Origin: Chamaecrista fasciculata
Taxonomy: Eukaryota > Streptophyta > Magnoliopsida > Fabales > Fabaceae
Assembly (NCBI GenBank): GCA_003254925.1
Contig: QANZ01004658.1
Span: 1-64,000, forward strand
DNA: 64,000 nt
Direction: 5' to 3'
The notes beneath the pieces are model-generated. The model saw nothing but the letters and a program-made list of their open reading frames with translations. It did not search any database and was not told the DNA's origin. Each line of letters begins with the position of its first letter. The first letter of the stretch is position 1. A program made the translations under genes and the position numbers. Below are positions 47,889 through 58,387 of this stretch, one piece after another.

Positions 47889-49079
47889 TGTTCCTACATG
47901 GCTCCTATTTTTATAATTAATTAATTATTAAGGAAATTAATTAATTGAGTACCTTCATAGCAAGAGCTTGATGCCTCTTAGGCATAGCCTCCAAGGCTAC
48001 GCCTCCAAGACTACGCCTCCAAGGCTTCGCCTACAAGGCTTCGCCTCCAAGGCTACACCTCCAAGGCTTCGCCTACAAGGCTTCGCCTCCAAGGCTACGC
48101 CTCCAAGGCTTCGCCTACAAGGCTTCGCATCCAAGGTTTCGCCTCCAAGGCTTCGCTTACAAAGCTTCGCCTACAGGGCTCCGCCTACAAGGCTTCGCTT
48201 ACAAAGCTTCGCCTACAGGGCTCCGCCTCCAAGGTGTCTAAGAGATGTCTAAGTGTATAAGAGCAAGACACCTTATGTAAGCTTGACATAGGCCACGTGC
48301 CACCCGCAACATCCTTACTTAGACAAGGTAGGGAATGTTGTGAAGGTAGGGAGACGCATCCTCCCTCCTTCTCCGGGAACAATCCTAGGATGTGGCTTGG
48401 TAGAATTGAAGTAAAGGCTTCTTCGTGCTTGACCACGATCGCTTTGAGTAAGCAAGGTAAGAACTTAGTCTTTAGTAAATGAAGTGATGTTCTTTTGAGC
48501 TCAGACCTTCTCGCCTTACTTGCTAAGATGCCCACGTCATCTTCCCGCATCAACTCCTTTGAGTTGACGGTTACCTTATGTCCACGTCACCTTCTACCAT
48601 CAGGCCCATGAACTGACGGTTACCTCACTCTCATCTTCCCACTTTCCCGCATCTTGCGTCCCACCTTCACCATTTGCCCACTTTCCGTATTTTACGGAAC
48701 CATGTTCCCCATGTTCCCCATGCTGCTTCACGTTCAGCATCATTGTTCAGCATAACCGTCATTGTTAGTCACCTCTATAAATAGCCCCCTCACCTTTCAG
48801 AGAAGGGGTTGAACATTTTTGAGTCTGAGAGATTTCTCATTTGAGCTCTTACGAACATACTTTCATTTACCTTTGCACTAAGTTCTCTTGTCTTACCAGT
48901 GCTTATTCTTAGCGCTTTACTTCTTCCCTAACGAGAACTTCCCAAGGGTTATTCTTTCATCTTGTTTAATTGTTGTTATTTACTTCGGTAATATTTTATT
49001 GTTGTTTATCTGTTGTTTTTCTGTGATTCATCTATTGTTGCTCTGGACCTCCAAGTACGAACCCCCTGTTCCCGGAACA
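47889..49079 (+). mobile_element. Solo LTR, 1191 bases, with 5-base target duplication
   Basis: It begins TGTTCC and ends GGAACA, flanked by a perfect duplication CAAGT (47884-47888 and 49080-49084). A promoter-like 'cctctataaatagccccctc' lies near 48773. There is no internal region, so the two LTRs of a former element have recombined. It resembles a plant Gypsy-type LTR in length, but the superfamily cannot be proved without the internal part. Confidence 0.8.
47975..48240. repeat. Minisatellite inside the solo LTR
   Basis: About nine to ten copies of a 27-28-base or half-length unit, such as 'ggcttcgcctccaaggctacg' and 'ggcttcgcctacaaggcttcg'. It keeps an open frame by its triplet structure, but this is not a gene. 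Confidence 0.75.
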
Positions 49080-49204
49080 CAAGTTTTGTAAAAATTACAT
49101 ATTGACCCCAATTTTTTTTTAAGTTTTCATTTTAGTCCATCGACAATATGTATCCAGGGACTAATTTGTAATTTTTTGGGGTCAATATGTAATTTTGCAA
49201 ACTT

Positions 49205-49375
49205 TGGCGGGTCAAACCGGTTCACGGTTCACCGGTTTACCAGTTCAACCGCCGGTTGAACCGTTGACTCACCGGTTCAACTGCAATTCGGTATTTTTTT
49301 TTCTCCAGACCGGCCTGGGTTCCGGTTCACCGGTCTGACCGCCCCGTCTGGTCCGGTTTTTATACTATGGTTTGG
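49205..49375. mobile_element. CCGGTT-rich hAT-type fragment
   Basis: 'gtcaaaccggttcacggttc', 'gccggttgaaccgttgactc' and 'gtctggtccggtttttatac' belong to the same family as 1533-2248. It could be the right end of the element whose left end is at 47138. Confidence 0.55.
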
Positions 49376-49499
49376 ACCCTAATTTTTTTACCATTTTTTT
49401 ACATACAAATCAGTGAAGCATGTGACCCTTTTGGTGGGTTTTTTCGAGAATACTATTCTTTTAGTTGTTGCCCTAATAACTTTATAACTCTTCTCCGCG

Positions 49500-49622
49500 T
49501 TTGCCTCTCTCTCTTTCATTTTAATTTTTAAGATGCTTTGGCTCATTGTCCTAATAACTTTGCCTCTCTCTCTCTTTCATTTTAATTTTTAAGATGCTTT
49601 GGCTCATTGCCCTAATAACTGC
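49500..49622. repeat. Tandem duplication, unit about 60 bases
   Basis: 'tttgcctctctctctttcat...gatgctttggctcattg(t/c)cctaataact' occurs twice in direct succession, with few differences. Confidence 0.75.
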
Positions 49623-49624
49623 TA

Positions 49625-52438
49625 GTTCAATTTTTAAGGTTGGATCAATTTATTCTTTTATCTGATTCATGGTTAGACCGATCGGACCATTCGATCCAGT
49701 CTAAACAACATTGCATTTTCTCCTCGCCTCATTTATAAATATAATACATCTCCGAATAAAGTTTGATACAAATTTATTATTAAAAAAAGTACATATAGAT
49801 AATTTTTTAGATATGATTTATTTATTCTTCCTTTTAAAACCATCTAAATTATATAATTTCGGTCCCAATTTTAAAAATATATACTTTTTAATGAGAAAAA
49901 TATCAAAAAATCTTTTTTAGACTTTCATTAAATAAATGTAATAATTAAAACTCACAAATTTATGAAAGAGAATAAAAAATATAAACGTGCGATAACAAAA
50001 ATTTATTGAATTTGAAATTTACAAGTATAATAATTTGTAATTAACAAATAATATAATTTTTTTTAAAAAAAAGTAATAATAAATATTATGCTAGTAAAAT
50101 ATAAAGCATTTCAAATGTGCTATTTATTATTTAATATCTTTGGAATTCAAAAATGAATGCTTTTAATTAATTCTTAAAAGTTAAAATTAACAAATAATTT
50201 TATACACGTTAATTATATAATGTTGGAAATAGTGTAGGTGATAGTTGGGATTATAAATGTTGCCCTAAATGATCCGGTAGTGGATGGAGCCTCCACGTCG
50301 ATCGATATCCGTTGAATTTATGAACAATGCCATTTCTAGAATTGAATGGCTTGCAATGGTAGCTGCATCATTCAAGGAAGCAAAAATAATACAAGATCAT
50401 CATTACATATTTTAAATGACAGTAATCTTATATAAAATTTCTTGAATATTTAATATCATTTTTTTGATTCATGAATTTTATTTAATTTTTTATGATTAGT
50501 TGTGTGTTCATTTTAAATTATCGAAAAGGTGGAAGCTCAAATAATTTATTGAAAAAAAAATGCTTATTATATTCTAACACTTGCAAATTTCTCATAAAAT
50601 AGTGATTTCTATTGCAATTCACCTTTTCTCAATCAAAGATACATCATATCATACATATTTGTTCGAGTTCTTTCTCACAATGGATGAGTCTTGACCCGAT
50701 CAAACCCACTTTCCCCTTAACATCATGTTATGGAATTCGCAGACCCCCACATTCTGGCTTCATGGGGAATGTGACTTCAAACATCTCAACCCCTGCTCTC
50801 CTAGACTATGCTCTATAAATATCTCAGTTCAATCNTCAAATGACAAAATCTAAGTAATAATTCTCTTCTTTTTCCTAGAATAAGTCTTCCAAGGTTTCCC
50901 ATCATTATTGATTCTCCATCACTTTTGATAGAACACGAAAAATAGAGTAGGCTTTGATAGTGTGGTTACTGTCCTTAAGGAAATTAAGCCCCCACTATTT
51001 GTATGCTGCTGGGTGTTTATGGCAGATTTCCTCCAGGATTTACAAAGCCTGGTGTTATAGCCAGCAATACTATAACACCTTCTGAACACAAAACAGAGAA
51101 AGATAAGTTGAATATGAGATGCTCTGTTTTTTGAGAAGAAGTGTTATTTATAGGAAAAATCTGAACAGATGAATATTCATGACTGTTCATGAATGGACAC
51201 TTCTCTGTTTATAATTCGAATTAATTAATTAATTAATCAATTCGAAAAGAATAATAATTAAAATTAATTATTGGCCAGAAGCCCAATTGCCCCAAGTGCC
51301 CATCTTTGACATGTATATATATATATATGTATTTAATTCAATTATTATAAATGACTTAACAATCATTTATATACCCTTCTCAATTCTATAATTTATTCAA
51401 TGTGAGACTTTAATTACTAACTATATACTCACCGGTATTGACACACATATGCTAGCTCTTGTTAATAGTAGCCCATAATGATGTGAACGTATGTGGAAGA
51501 GGCACAATGGAGTTGGTGATAAAGTGAAAACACATGCAACACAATGTAAATATAATGGCCTAATGGGGGCGACGCATGCATGCCCTCACCAAGTCGTACC
51601 ACACTACAACCCATCAATAATCAATCAACTTTTTCTTGTGTGTTGGATGGAATTGCAATTTTTCCTTCAAAAAAAAAAGGAAAAGAAAGACAAACATTAA
51701 TATTGAAACAATGTCATTAAAATACCATTTTTGTGTAGAAGAAATTACAAAGCATGCATGCATATCTAATATAAATTTCGAATAAATAAATTATAAACCC
51801 CATCTCTTATTAATACACAACTGCCTAAACCCTAATACATTATTATTTGGTTATATATAGATATATAGACTAGTGGTTAATGTTATGAAACTCTTATATC
51901 TCTCATCTATCTATATAAATTTTACTCTTTGTTTATTTATATCTTGCACCATACGAGACAATTTTGAAGACTTGTCTAGCAAATCTTTTTATATAAAAAA
52001 TGTTATTAGATATGGGACTTAAAAGTCTTATCAAACACTAGTTTTTTTTTTTTCCAAGGCCAGCCCAACAGGTATCAATGACTAATGCTTTGCGAATTAA
52101 TTTGTGCTTCATTTAACATTGGTCTTTCTTTTAGTTGTCAATTAAATAACATCAAACTAAATATACATGGTATTTATTTTATTTTTTTATAGTGATGTTT
52201 TTTAACCAATAAGCAGATTTATTATTTATTTTCTATATATATTTGCAAATATTCTAATTTTTTCAAATTATTTTATGAATGATGTAACGTTAGAATAACC
52301 AGATAAGTTCAAAATACATTGCTCTTCACACAATTCAACCTCAACCTCATAGACTCACTCACTCAGTCACTCTCTTTTTGGAGGCTTGCTAACTAATAAT
52401 TAAAGTCAATAATAAAAATAGTAGTCATTACATCAATT
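49625..52438. other. Gene-free stretch, with a possible LTR fragment
   Basis: No gene was recognised. An ambiguous base lies at 50835. The part at 50940-51420, read on the minus strand, has the look of a retrotransposon LTR: AT-rich start, 'cctataaataacacttcttc' as a promoter, then a GC-richer end. No ends or target duplication could be fixed, so it is not called separately. Confidence 0.4.
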
Positions 52439-52512
52439 GGCCTATTAGCTCAGTTGGTTAGAGCGTCGTGCTAATAACGCGAAGGTCGCAGGTTCGAGAC
52501 CTGCATGGGCCA
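52439..52512 (+). tRNA. tRNA-Ile (anticodon AAU)
   Basis: This is a complete 74-base cloverleaf. The acceptor stem is GGCCTAT with ATGGGCC (one T-G pair). The D arm is GCTC/GAGC. The anticodon stem is TCGTG/CGCGA, with loop CTAATAA (anticodon AAT). The variable loop is AGGTC, and the T arm is GCAGG/CCTGC with loop TTCGAGA. The discriminator base is A. There is no intron. A T-rich stretch downstream (ttgttctttcttttt) fits RNA polymerase III termination. Boxes A and B are intact. Confidence 0.96.
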
Positions 52513-53173
52513 TTGTTCTTTCTTTTTATTTCTTTTCATTTCCTTTTGAATAATAGAAAGCACTTTTGCAAGTTGGAGACTATTATGTACATGGGTTAGC
52601 CCATCCAGGCTTTTTAATAATTATTCAGTATCTCCAACTTCTGAGAAACAAATCAGGATCTGACCCCCAAAACAAAAAACAACACTTTTGTAGCTTGGTC
52701 TTCATAGTTATTTTTTGGATTATTTCCTTCACAACAGTGAAGCAAGACTTTTTTTTTTTTGTCAGATTAATGAAATTTAATATCATTTCTTCCATTATAT
52801 ATCAAATTTCCAATATTTCTAAACAAAAAATTGGAATATATAACTTAAAGGTGACACACCATATCGAGAAATCAATTTTTTTAACCGTTTCCTTTTTTGA
52901 TAATGTGTTTCAGTCTTTCAAATATAAATTAGAGTGATGTATATCTTCATAAGAGAAAAGAGAAAACTTTCTGAGAGGGAGAGAAATATTTCTTAATGGA
53001 AGAAAAGATCTCAATCAATTTATAATAGATTGAATGCTTAAATTGATTTTATATCCATGTCTCTAATTTTATTATAGTCCAAATGTTTTAGAAGTTTTAA
53101 ATTCATCATATATGCAATTTATTTCAAATTGATCATAAGTTCTATTAATCTTTTTGTTAAATAATAATGTGAT

Positions 53174-53212
<39 letters not shown>

Positions 53213-53375
53213 AAGCTCCACTTCTACTATTTTTTTTTTACTTCTGTCTCTAAAGAGGGAGAAAGAGAAACACAGTAAGAGTATGGTCTATTGAAAAAAT
53301 ATAGTCAAAGTATGGTCAATAAGAGAGAAAAACAATAAAAGTAGAGCTCAATAAGAAAAAAAAAATATTACATAA
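52513..53375. other. Gene-free stretch
   Basis: The open frame at 52566-52937 (123 codons) has no recognisable domain and AT-rich codon use. A (TC)n microsatellite follows. Confidence 0.4.
53178..53208. repeat. (TC)n microsatellite
   Basis: About fifteen uninterrupted TC units. Confidence 0.95.
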
Positions 53376-53383
53376 TCATAAAA

Positions 53384-54180
53384 TAGGGGTGACAATCTCA
53401 ACCCATTACCCACCAACCTAATCAATTCAACAAAAATATTAACCAACCCATTTAGATAATAGGTCAAGATGGGTTGTGTCCAAAATTGACCCATTAAATT
53501 TTGGGTTGGGTTGGGTAGAACCCATGGGTTACCCAACCCAACCCAAATTTGTATCAAAACTATGTACTTTCATGAAAGGGGTGAATATGAATTTCATAAA
53601 TTTTTGCAAAAATTACAAAACATCCCTAAACCATAATAATTGAGGACTAAAATGAAAATTATAAAAAAAATGGACCAAAATTGTAATTTTGAAAAAAATT
53701 GGGAAAGGGATAAAATTACAGATTAGTCCTAAATTTGGAAAAAGAATGCATTTTAGTCCCACCAAACTGTGAGTTCAGTGGAAGGAAGATGAATCTTTCA
53801 AAAATTACATAATACCCCTAAATATTTTCAAAATTTACAATAAGTCCCTAGACCATGATATTTGAGGACTAAAATGAGATTTTTAAAAAATAATTGGGGT
53901 CAAAGTGTAATTTTTAAAAATATTGAAAAGGTGGAAATTTCAAGTCAGTCCAAAATCTAAAAAAAAATACTATTTAGTCCTAAATTTGAATAATCTAAAA
54001 ATTATTCTAATTAATTAATTTATAAATTAAATAATATAAATACTTTAAGATGAGTTCATGGGTTGGGTTGGGTCAACCCTTAATTTTATGGGTTATGACC
54101 CATTTAGAAAATATAAATGGGTCATTAACCTATTTATGACCCAACCATTTACAATCCAACCCAACCATTTGCCACCCCTA
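53384..54180. mobile_element. hAT-type transposon, TAGGGGTG ends
   Basis: The ends are TAGGGGTGACAA on the left and the complement of TAGGGGTGGCAAATGG on the right. Both arms are rich in GGGTTGGGTT. Near-perfect 8-base duplications flank it (tcataaaa at 53376-53383, tcataaag at 54181-54188). It is 797 bases and non-coding. The centre (about 53590-53990) carries a block also found twice inside the Mutator-like element at 16244-17204. Confidence 0.75.
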
Positions 54181-54188
54181 TCATAAAG

Positions 54189-56130
54189 CAAAAAAATTAA
54201 ACAAAACTTAATCTCATAATTAATTTGAAACAAGTTGTAAATATATGTGATTAACTGAATTTTTTAAAACATCTTAAATCAAAAGGAATTCAGAGATATA
54301 AAATATAAGATCAATTTAAAAATGATAACTTTCGAAAATTATGTTTAAAGATAGCATTACACTTTTTTTTTTCAAATCACTAATTTTGTCCTCAAACTTA
54401 ATACCAACTGTCAATTTTGTCTTTAATTTTTTACATTTTGATCAATTTTATTATTTGACTAACTTCCTTTAATAAATTAATAATAGACTGCATCATGTTT
54501 TTTAATATGAGTTAGAATTTAAGTATTTTTTTCTATCAATATTATAGTTTTTTTTTTCATTAGCCACCTTAGCCACTAAGTTATGTCATTAATATTTGAC
54601 TAAAATAAAAATAAAAGATAAAATTAATTAAAATATAAACTTTATGGAAGATATTAATGCATTTGTCCTTTTTTTTTTAATGTGAAAGAAGGAAATAAGA
54701 GAATATTCTAATAAGGATCCAAAGCCCTAACTAATGAGCGGTATATATTATAAGTTGTAAAAGTTACCAACAAATTAAAAAAATAAATAAAGAAATTGTA
54801 AAGTTTGAACGTAGCAGTGATAAGTGGAACGCGCACTCAAATTCACAAGCAATTCATTCTTTATTCCCTTCAATGTAGGCTGCCATAGTATCTAACTATA
54901 AATAAATGAAGATGCCCAAAATATCCGGGAAAAAAAGCAATGCAATAACCAAAGTTATATTGTTTGTTTTTTTTAATTATTAATTCATACAATACTTGTA
55001 TCATAATTCTCTATAGGTAATTAGATTCAACTTTAATTTTGTGTCTTAATAAATTTGTGTGTCTATATATAAATGTGTGTTTTATATTGAAGAATAAAAC
55101 AAGTGATGTTCTTTAAATACTTGTATCATAATTCTTTATAGGGTTAAGCTTATTATAACCGTCCAATATTATAAGCATGAATTCAGAAATGTTTGGAGGT
55201 TCGTCCGAATGGATCATGGCGTTTGTCTTGGTAGGATTAGGACAATCATCTTCAAAACAATTTGGAGTTGTAAAAAAAGTCAAGAACAAAAACATATACT
55301 TATCAAATTCAGAAATTAAACTATAATTTTGAGATAAATTAAAAAATAAAAATAAGTTTTCCTTTACATTTGTTGATAAAATATGTTAACATATATTGAT
55401 TTCTTACAAGTGATAATTAATAAAAGGGAGTGACTTGTGAAAGTTAAATTTATATGAAGTTTTGTTTGCACAAAATATATAATTCGAGAGTTATTATTTT
55501 TTTAGCCAACAATAACTATAATATTGCTTTAGTTAAAAGTTAAAAAACTTAAATGATAACATTTTGTAATTTAAAAATGTTTAACCCAAGGTATTTCTAA
55601 ATTGTGAAACGAGTTACTCATTTTCAGGATTTGATTTGACCTCGTTTATTGACGGATCTAAAATACTCGTTAAAATAAACTCATAGTTATAGATTTGTCG
55701 TATTTGAACTTAAAATGAATGAGATATACTAATATTTAGTAATTTTGAGACAAGTTTGAGAAATTAAAAAATATATTAGACTAATATAAACAAATAAAAT
55801 ATAAGGGACCAATTCGAAATCTACTCCTTACACATAAATATTTTTGAAGTTTTAATCTCAAATTGAATTCAGAAATATTTGAGATTAAAACTTTAAAAAT
55901 ATTTTAATAGAAACAATTGAATTGACAAATTTTAAATCTGAAATTTGATTTAAATGATACCAACTAGTTAATTACTTGAATCAACCTAACATTGGTAAAT
56001 GAGAATGAATCTGAAGTGATGAGGTAAGTAGAAAAGTAGAAATTAGAAAGAGAAGGCAATTGAGTTGAGATGAGAGTGAGAGTGATTTGTGTGTTATTAA
56101 TGAGATTTTGTTTTATTCTTAGCTTCATTT
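54189..56130. other. Gene-free AT-rich stretch
   Basis: No gene was recognised. Short open frames have no domain. Confidence 0.4.
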
Positions 56131-56374
56131 TAAGGTTTTTTTATTAAAATAATAAAAAAAATAAAGTATTTAAATTTGTAGGACAAAAAAAAAACTATTT
56201 AGATATATGAGACACTCGGATGAGTGTTCCAATACACGTGGACCAATCACTCGGTGCCACGTGGCACCGGTTGCAAATCTTTTTTTTGAATTTTTTTAGG
56301 ACACTCGGCCTGCCGTGTCAGTTTGACTGACACAACCATTATTTTTTTTTTTTGGGATAACGACCTCATCCCCT

Positions 56375-56408
<34 letters not shown>

Positions 56409-56446
56409 NNNNNNNNNNNNNNNNNNNNNNNNNNNNNNNNNNNNNN
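56409..56446. other. Assembly gap (38 N)
   Basis: A run of undetermined bases, preceded by a (TA)n microsatellite. Confidence 0.99.
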
Positions 56447-56688
56447 CCTAAAAAATATTATCTAAATATATTATTATTAATTAAGATAATTTAAATTTAT
56501 TTAACTCTTAAATTTTTTAAATTTTAGTCTTCAAATTTTTGATTACTATACCCCAAATTTTTAAACTTATACACCAATCACTTTATCTTATATCTATCTA
56601 TTTTACTTCTCTCTCTCCTCCTCTTATTTTTTTTTCCGTTGATCTCTCCTCTCTCTCTTTCTCAACCTCATCCCCCATTATATATATA

Positions 56689-56867
56689 TCTTATATTATA
56701 TGGTTCCACCCCTTTCTGGTCGTCCATATTTTAAAACTATAGTACAAAATTAATAATAAGAGAAAAATTATTATTTGATCCCTTCTTTTTTACTGTGTTA
56801 ACGATTTAGCCCCTCATTTATTTTACATATATATTTGCGTGCCCGTTAGGGCACGCAAAGCCTCTAG
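56689..56867 (+). mobile_element. Short non-autonomous Helitron, copy 3
   Basis: It starts TCTTATATTATATGG after an A. It ends with a perfect hairpin GCGTGCCC-GTTA-GGGCACGC, then 'aaagcct', then CTAG before a T. It is 179 bases and the best preserved of three copies (1345-1523, 23595-23774). Confidence 0.8.
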
Positions 56868-57059
56868 TATATATATAAGGGCCTCATCCAAAAAAAAATA
56901 AAAGCTGTGCCAATCACTGTCAGTCAGGCTGACTGACACAGCAGGCACTCGAACTGCTCCAAAAAATTTTTTTAAAAAATCTAAATAGTTTTTTTGTCTT
57001 AAAAATCTAAATACTTTATTTTTTTTATATTATTTTAATAAAAAACCTGCTTTTAATCA

Positions 57060-58387
57060 ACCTTATTCGTCATTGGACGAATCCAAATCCTTCGTGGATA
57101 TGCATGCCCCTCATTGCATCACCATACCCAACAAACAAGCACACATCACACTTCTCTTTCTTTTTCCTTTGCCAACCCAAAACTCCCAATTCAACCAAAT
57201 TCATAACTATTTCAATTTTTATAACCCTAATTTTTTAGTACTATGCATTCTTTTATGGAATATTTTTTTTATTAGAGTTTTTTTTTTACAATATCTACTC
57301 TTAAAAATCAAATTTTAATCTTCTCTTATAATTACGTTTTGAGTTCAATTTTTAAGACAATATTTATGTAACATATTTTATGATCGGACCTCTATTTACT
57401 AATACTCGTAGAGTAAACTCTGACAAAATTTAAAATTAATCATGAATTATCGATCAATAGATATCTAAAAGTTGACATCTATTCTCCTAAAAAAAATATA
57501 TCTATTCACTTGTTAATTATTATTAGGGTAAATTACACTTTGGTACATCAAGTGTTATAAGAATGGTTAATCAAGCCTTGTAGTAACGAGACTGATTTCT
57601 CTTTCACCTCTTTATTTAGCAATAAAACCACATTTGAAACATTCGAGAACCTGAAACCAACTTGATGGAGATAGATAACTCAAATTATACTATTTTAACA
57701 AAATTACAACTGAGGAACGCGTGAGTTACTAAGTCATCTTAATACTCACAAAATGAACAAATAATCTTACATTTGAGGTCGAGGCCAAAAGAAAAAAAAT
57801 CTTACATTTGAAGTGATAGCGTCATGTAAAATCTTTCACCTGCATTTAAAATCTCTTCATTTAGGTAAGAGTTAGTTTTTTTTTTTTAAAATAAACAAAT
57901 AAGAAAAAGAAAACCCAACAGGGAGAGAAACGCGCTGTCCTAAATATGGTAAACCTTACCTCACTGCAAATACACGCATCGCAGGTTTAAAATAATCAAA
58001 TTGCAAAAGATTAAAGAAAAAAGGAATTAATAATAATTAATAATAATAATAATAAGAAATTAAGAATAATACACCAGAGTTTCAGGTTTGGGAATTGGAA
58101 TATCCTTGCTTTGCTTCTGTTCTTATCGTTCACGAACCTTCTCATCTTTCTTCTTCTTGCCTCCAGTTTCCCGGAAAATTTTCATATTCTCTCCGATTCT
58201 CAATCCGATCTGTGTGCGTTTTCCCCACCTTCCTACACCAGATCTGTTTCCTTTTCGCATTCTGATTTCGATTCCTCTCTCATGTTTCTCAGGATTATCT
58301 GGATTCCAGACCGAAAACTCCTCTCGGATTCCTAATATCGTTATTCTTCTCGCTTCGATTTTGTTTTTTGTTTTTTTACTACCGGAT
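57060..58387. other. Gene-free stretch, upstream region of the Mediator gene
   Basis: It includes 'agggtaaattacactttggtac' from 57524, a stray end of the TTTGGTACC family. The rest has no recognised feature except pyrimidine-rich sequence near 58120-58380, likely the 5' leader. Confidence 0.45.

Larger units (their letters stand above)
47840..49205. mobile_element. Mutator-like (TTTGGTACC family) fragment split by a solo LTR
   Basis: 'cactttagtacctttggatc' then 'aattttaaccataacaagt' lie left of the solo LTR. 'caagttttgtaaaaattacatattgacccc' continues on its right. Together they match 708-1100 and 23846-24045. The opposite terminus was not seen. Confidence 0.6.
56135..57055. mobile_element. 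Foldback element carrying a nested Helitron and an assembly gap
   Basis: 'ggttttttattaaaataata' and 'aaagtatttaaat' on the left pair with their complements at about 56995-57050. Inner parts such as 'gtcagtttgactgacaca' and 'gtcagtcaggctgactgaca' also correspond. A Helitron (56689-56867) and a run of N (56409-56446) lie inside. It is non-coding. Confidence 0.6.

Noticed and set aside
47975-48240. CRISPR-like regularly spaced repeats
   Set aside because: This is a plant nuclear sequence. The units abut without unique spacers, so it is an ordinary minisatellite.
47968-48252. A 94-codon open frame of regular proline/leucine/arginine repeats that looks like a repeat protein
   Set aside because: It is the minisatellite inside the solo LTR read in a triplet-compatible frame. 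There is no domain, and nothing supports a gene.
50940-51420. A solo LTR on the minus strand
   Set aside because: The composition and the TATA-like site fit, but no TG...CA ends or target duplication could be fixed. It is mentioned only in the region entry.
52566-52937. A 123-codon open frame after the tRNA
   Set aside because: It has AT-rich codons and no recognisable domain, signal or conserved motif.
58088-58387. N-terminal extension of the Mediator gene from an upstream in-frame ATG
   Set aside because: The extra residues resemble translated pyrimidine-rich leader, and the family starts with MDLDDF.
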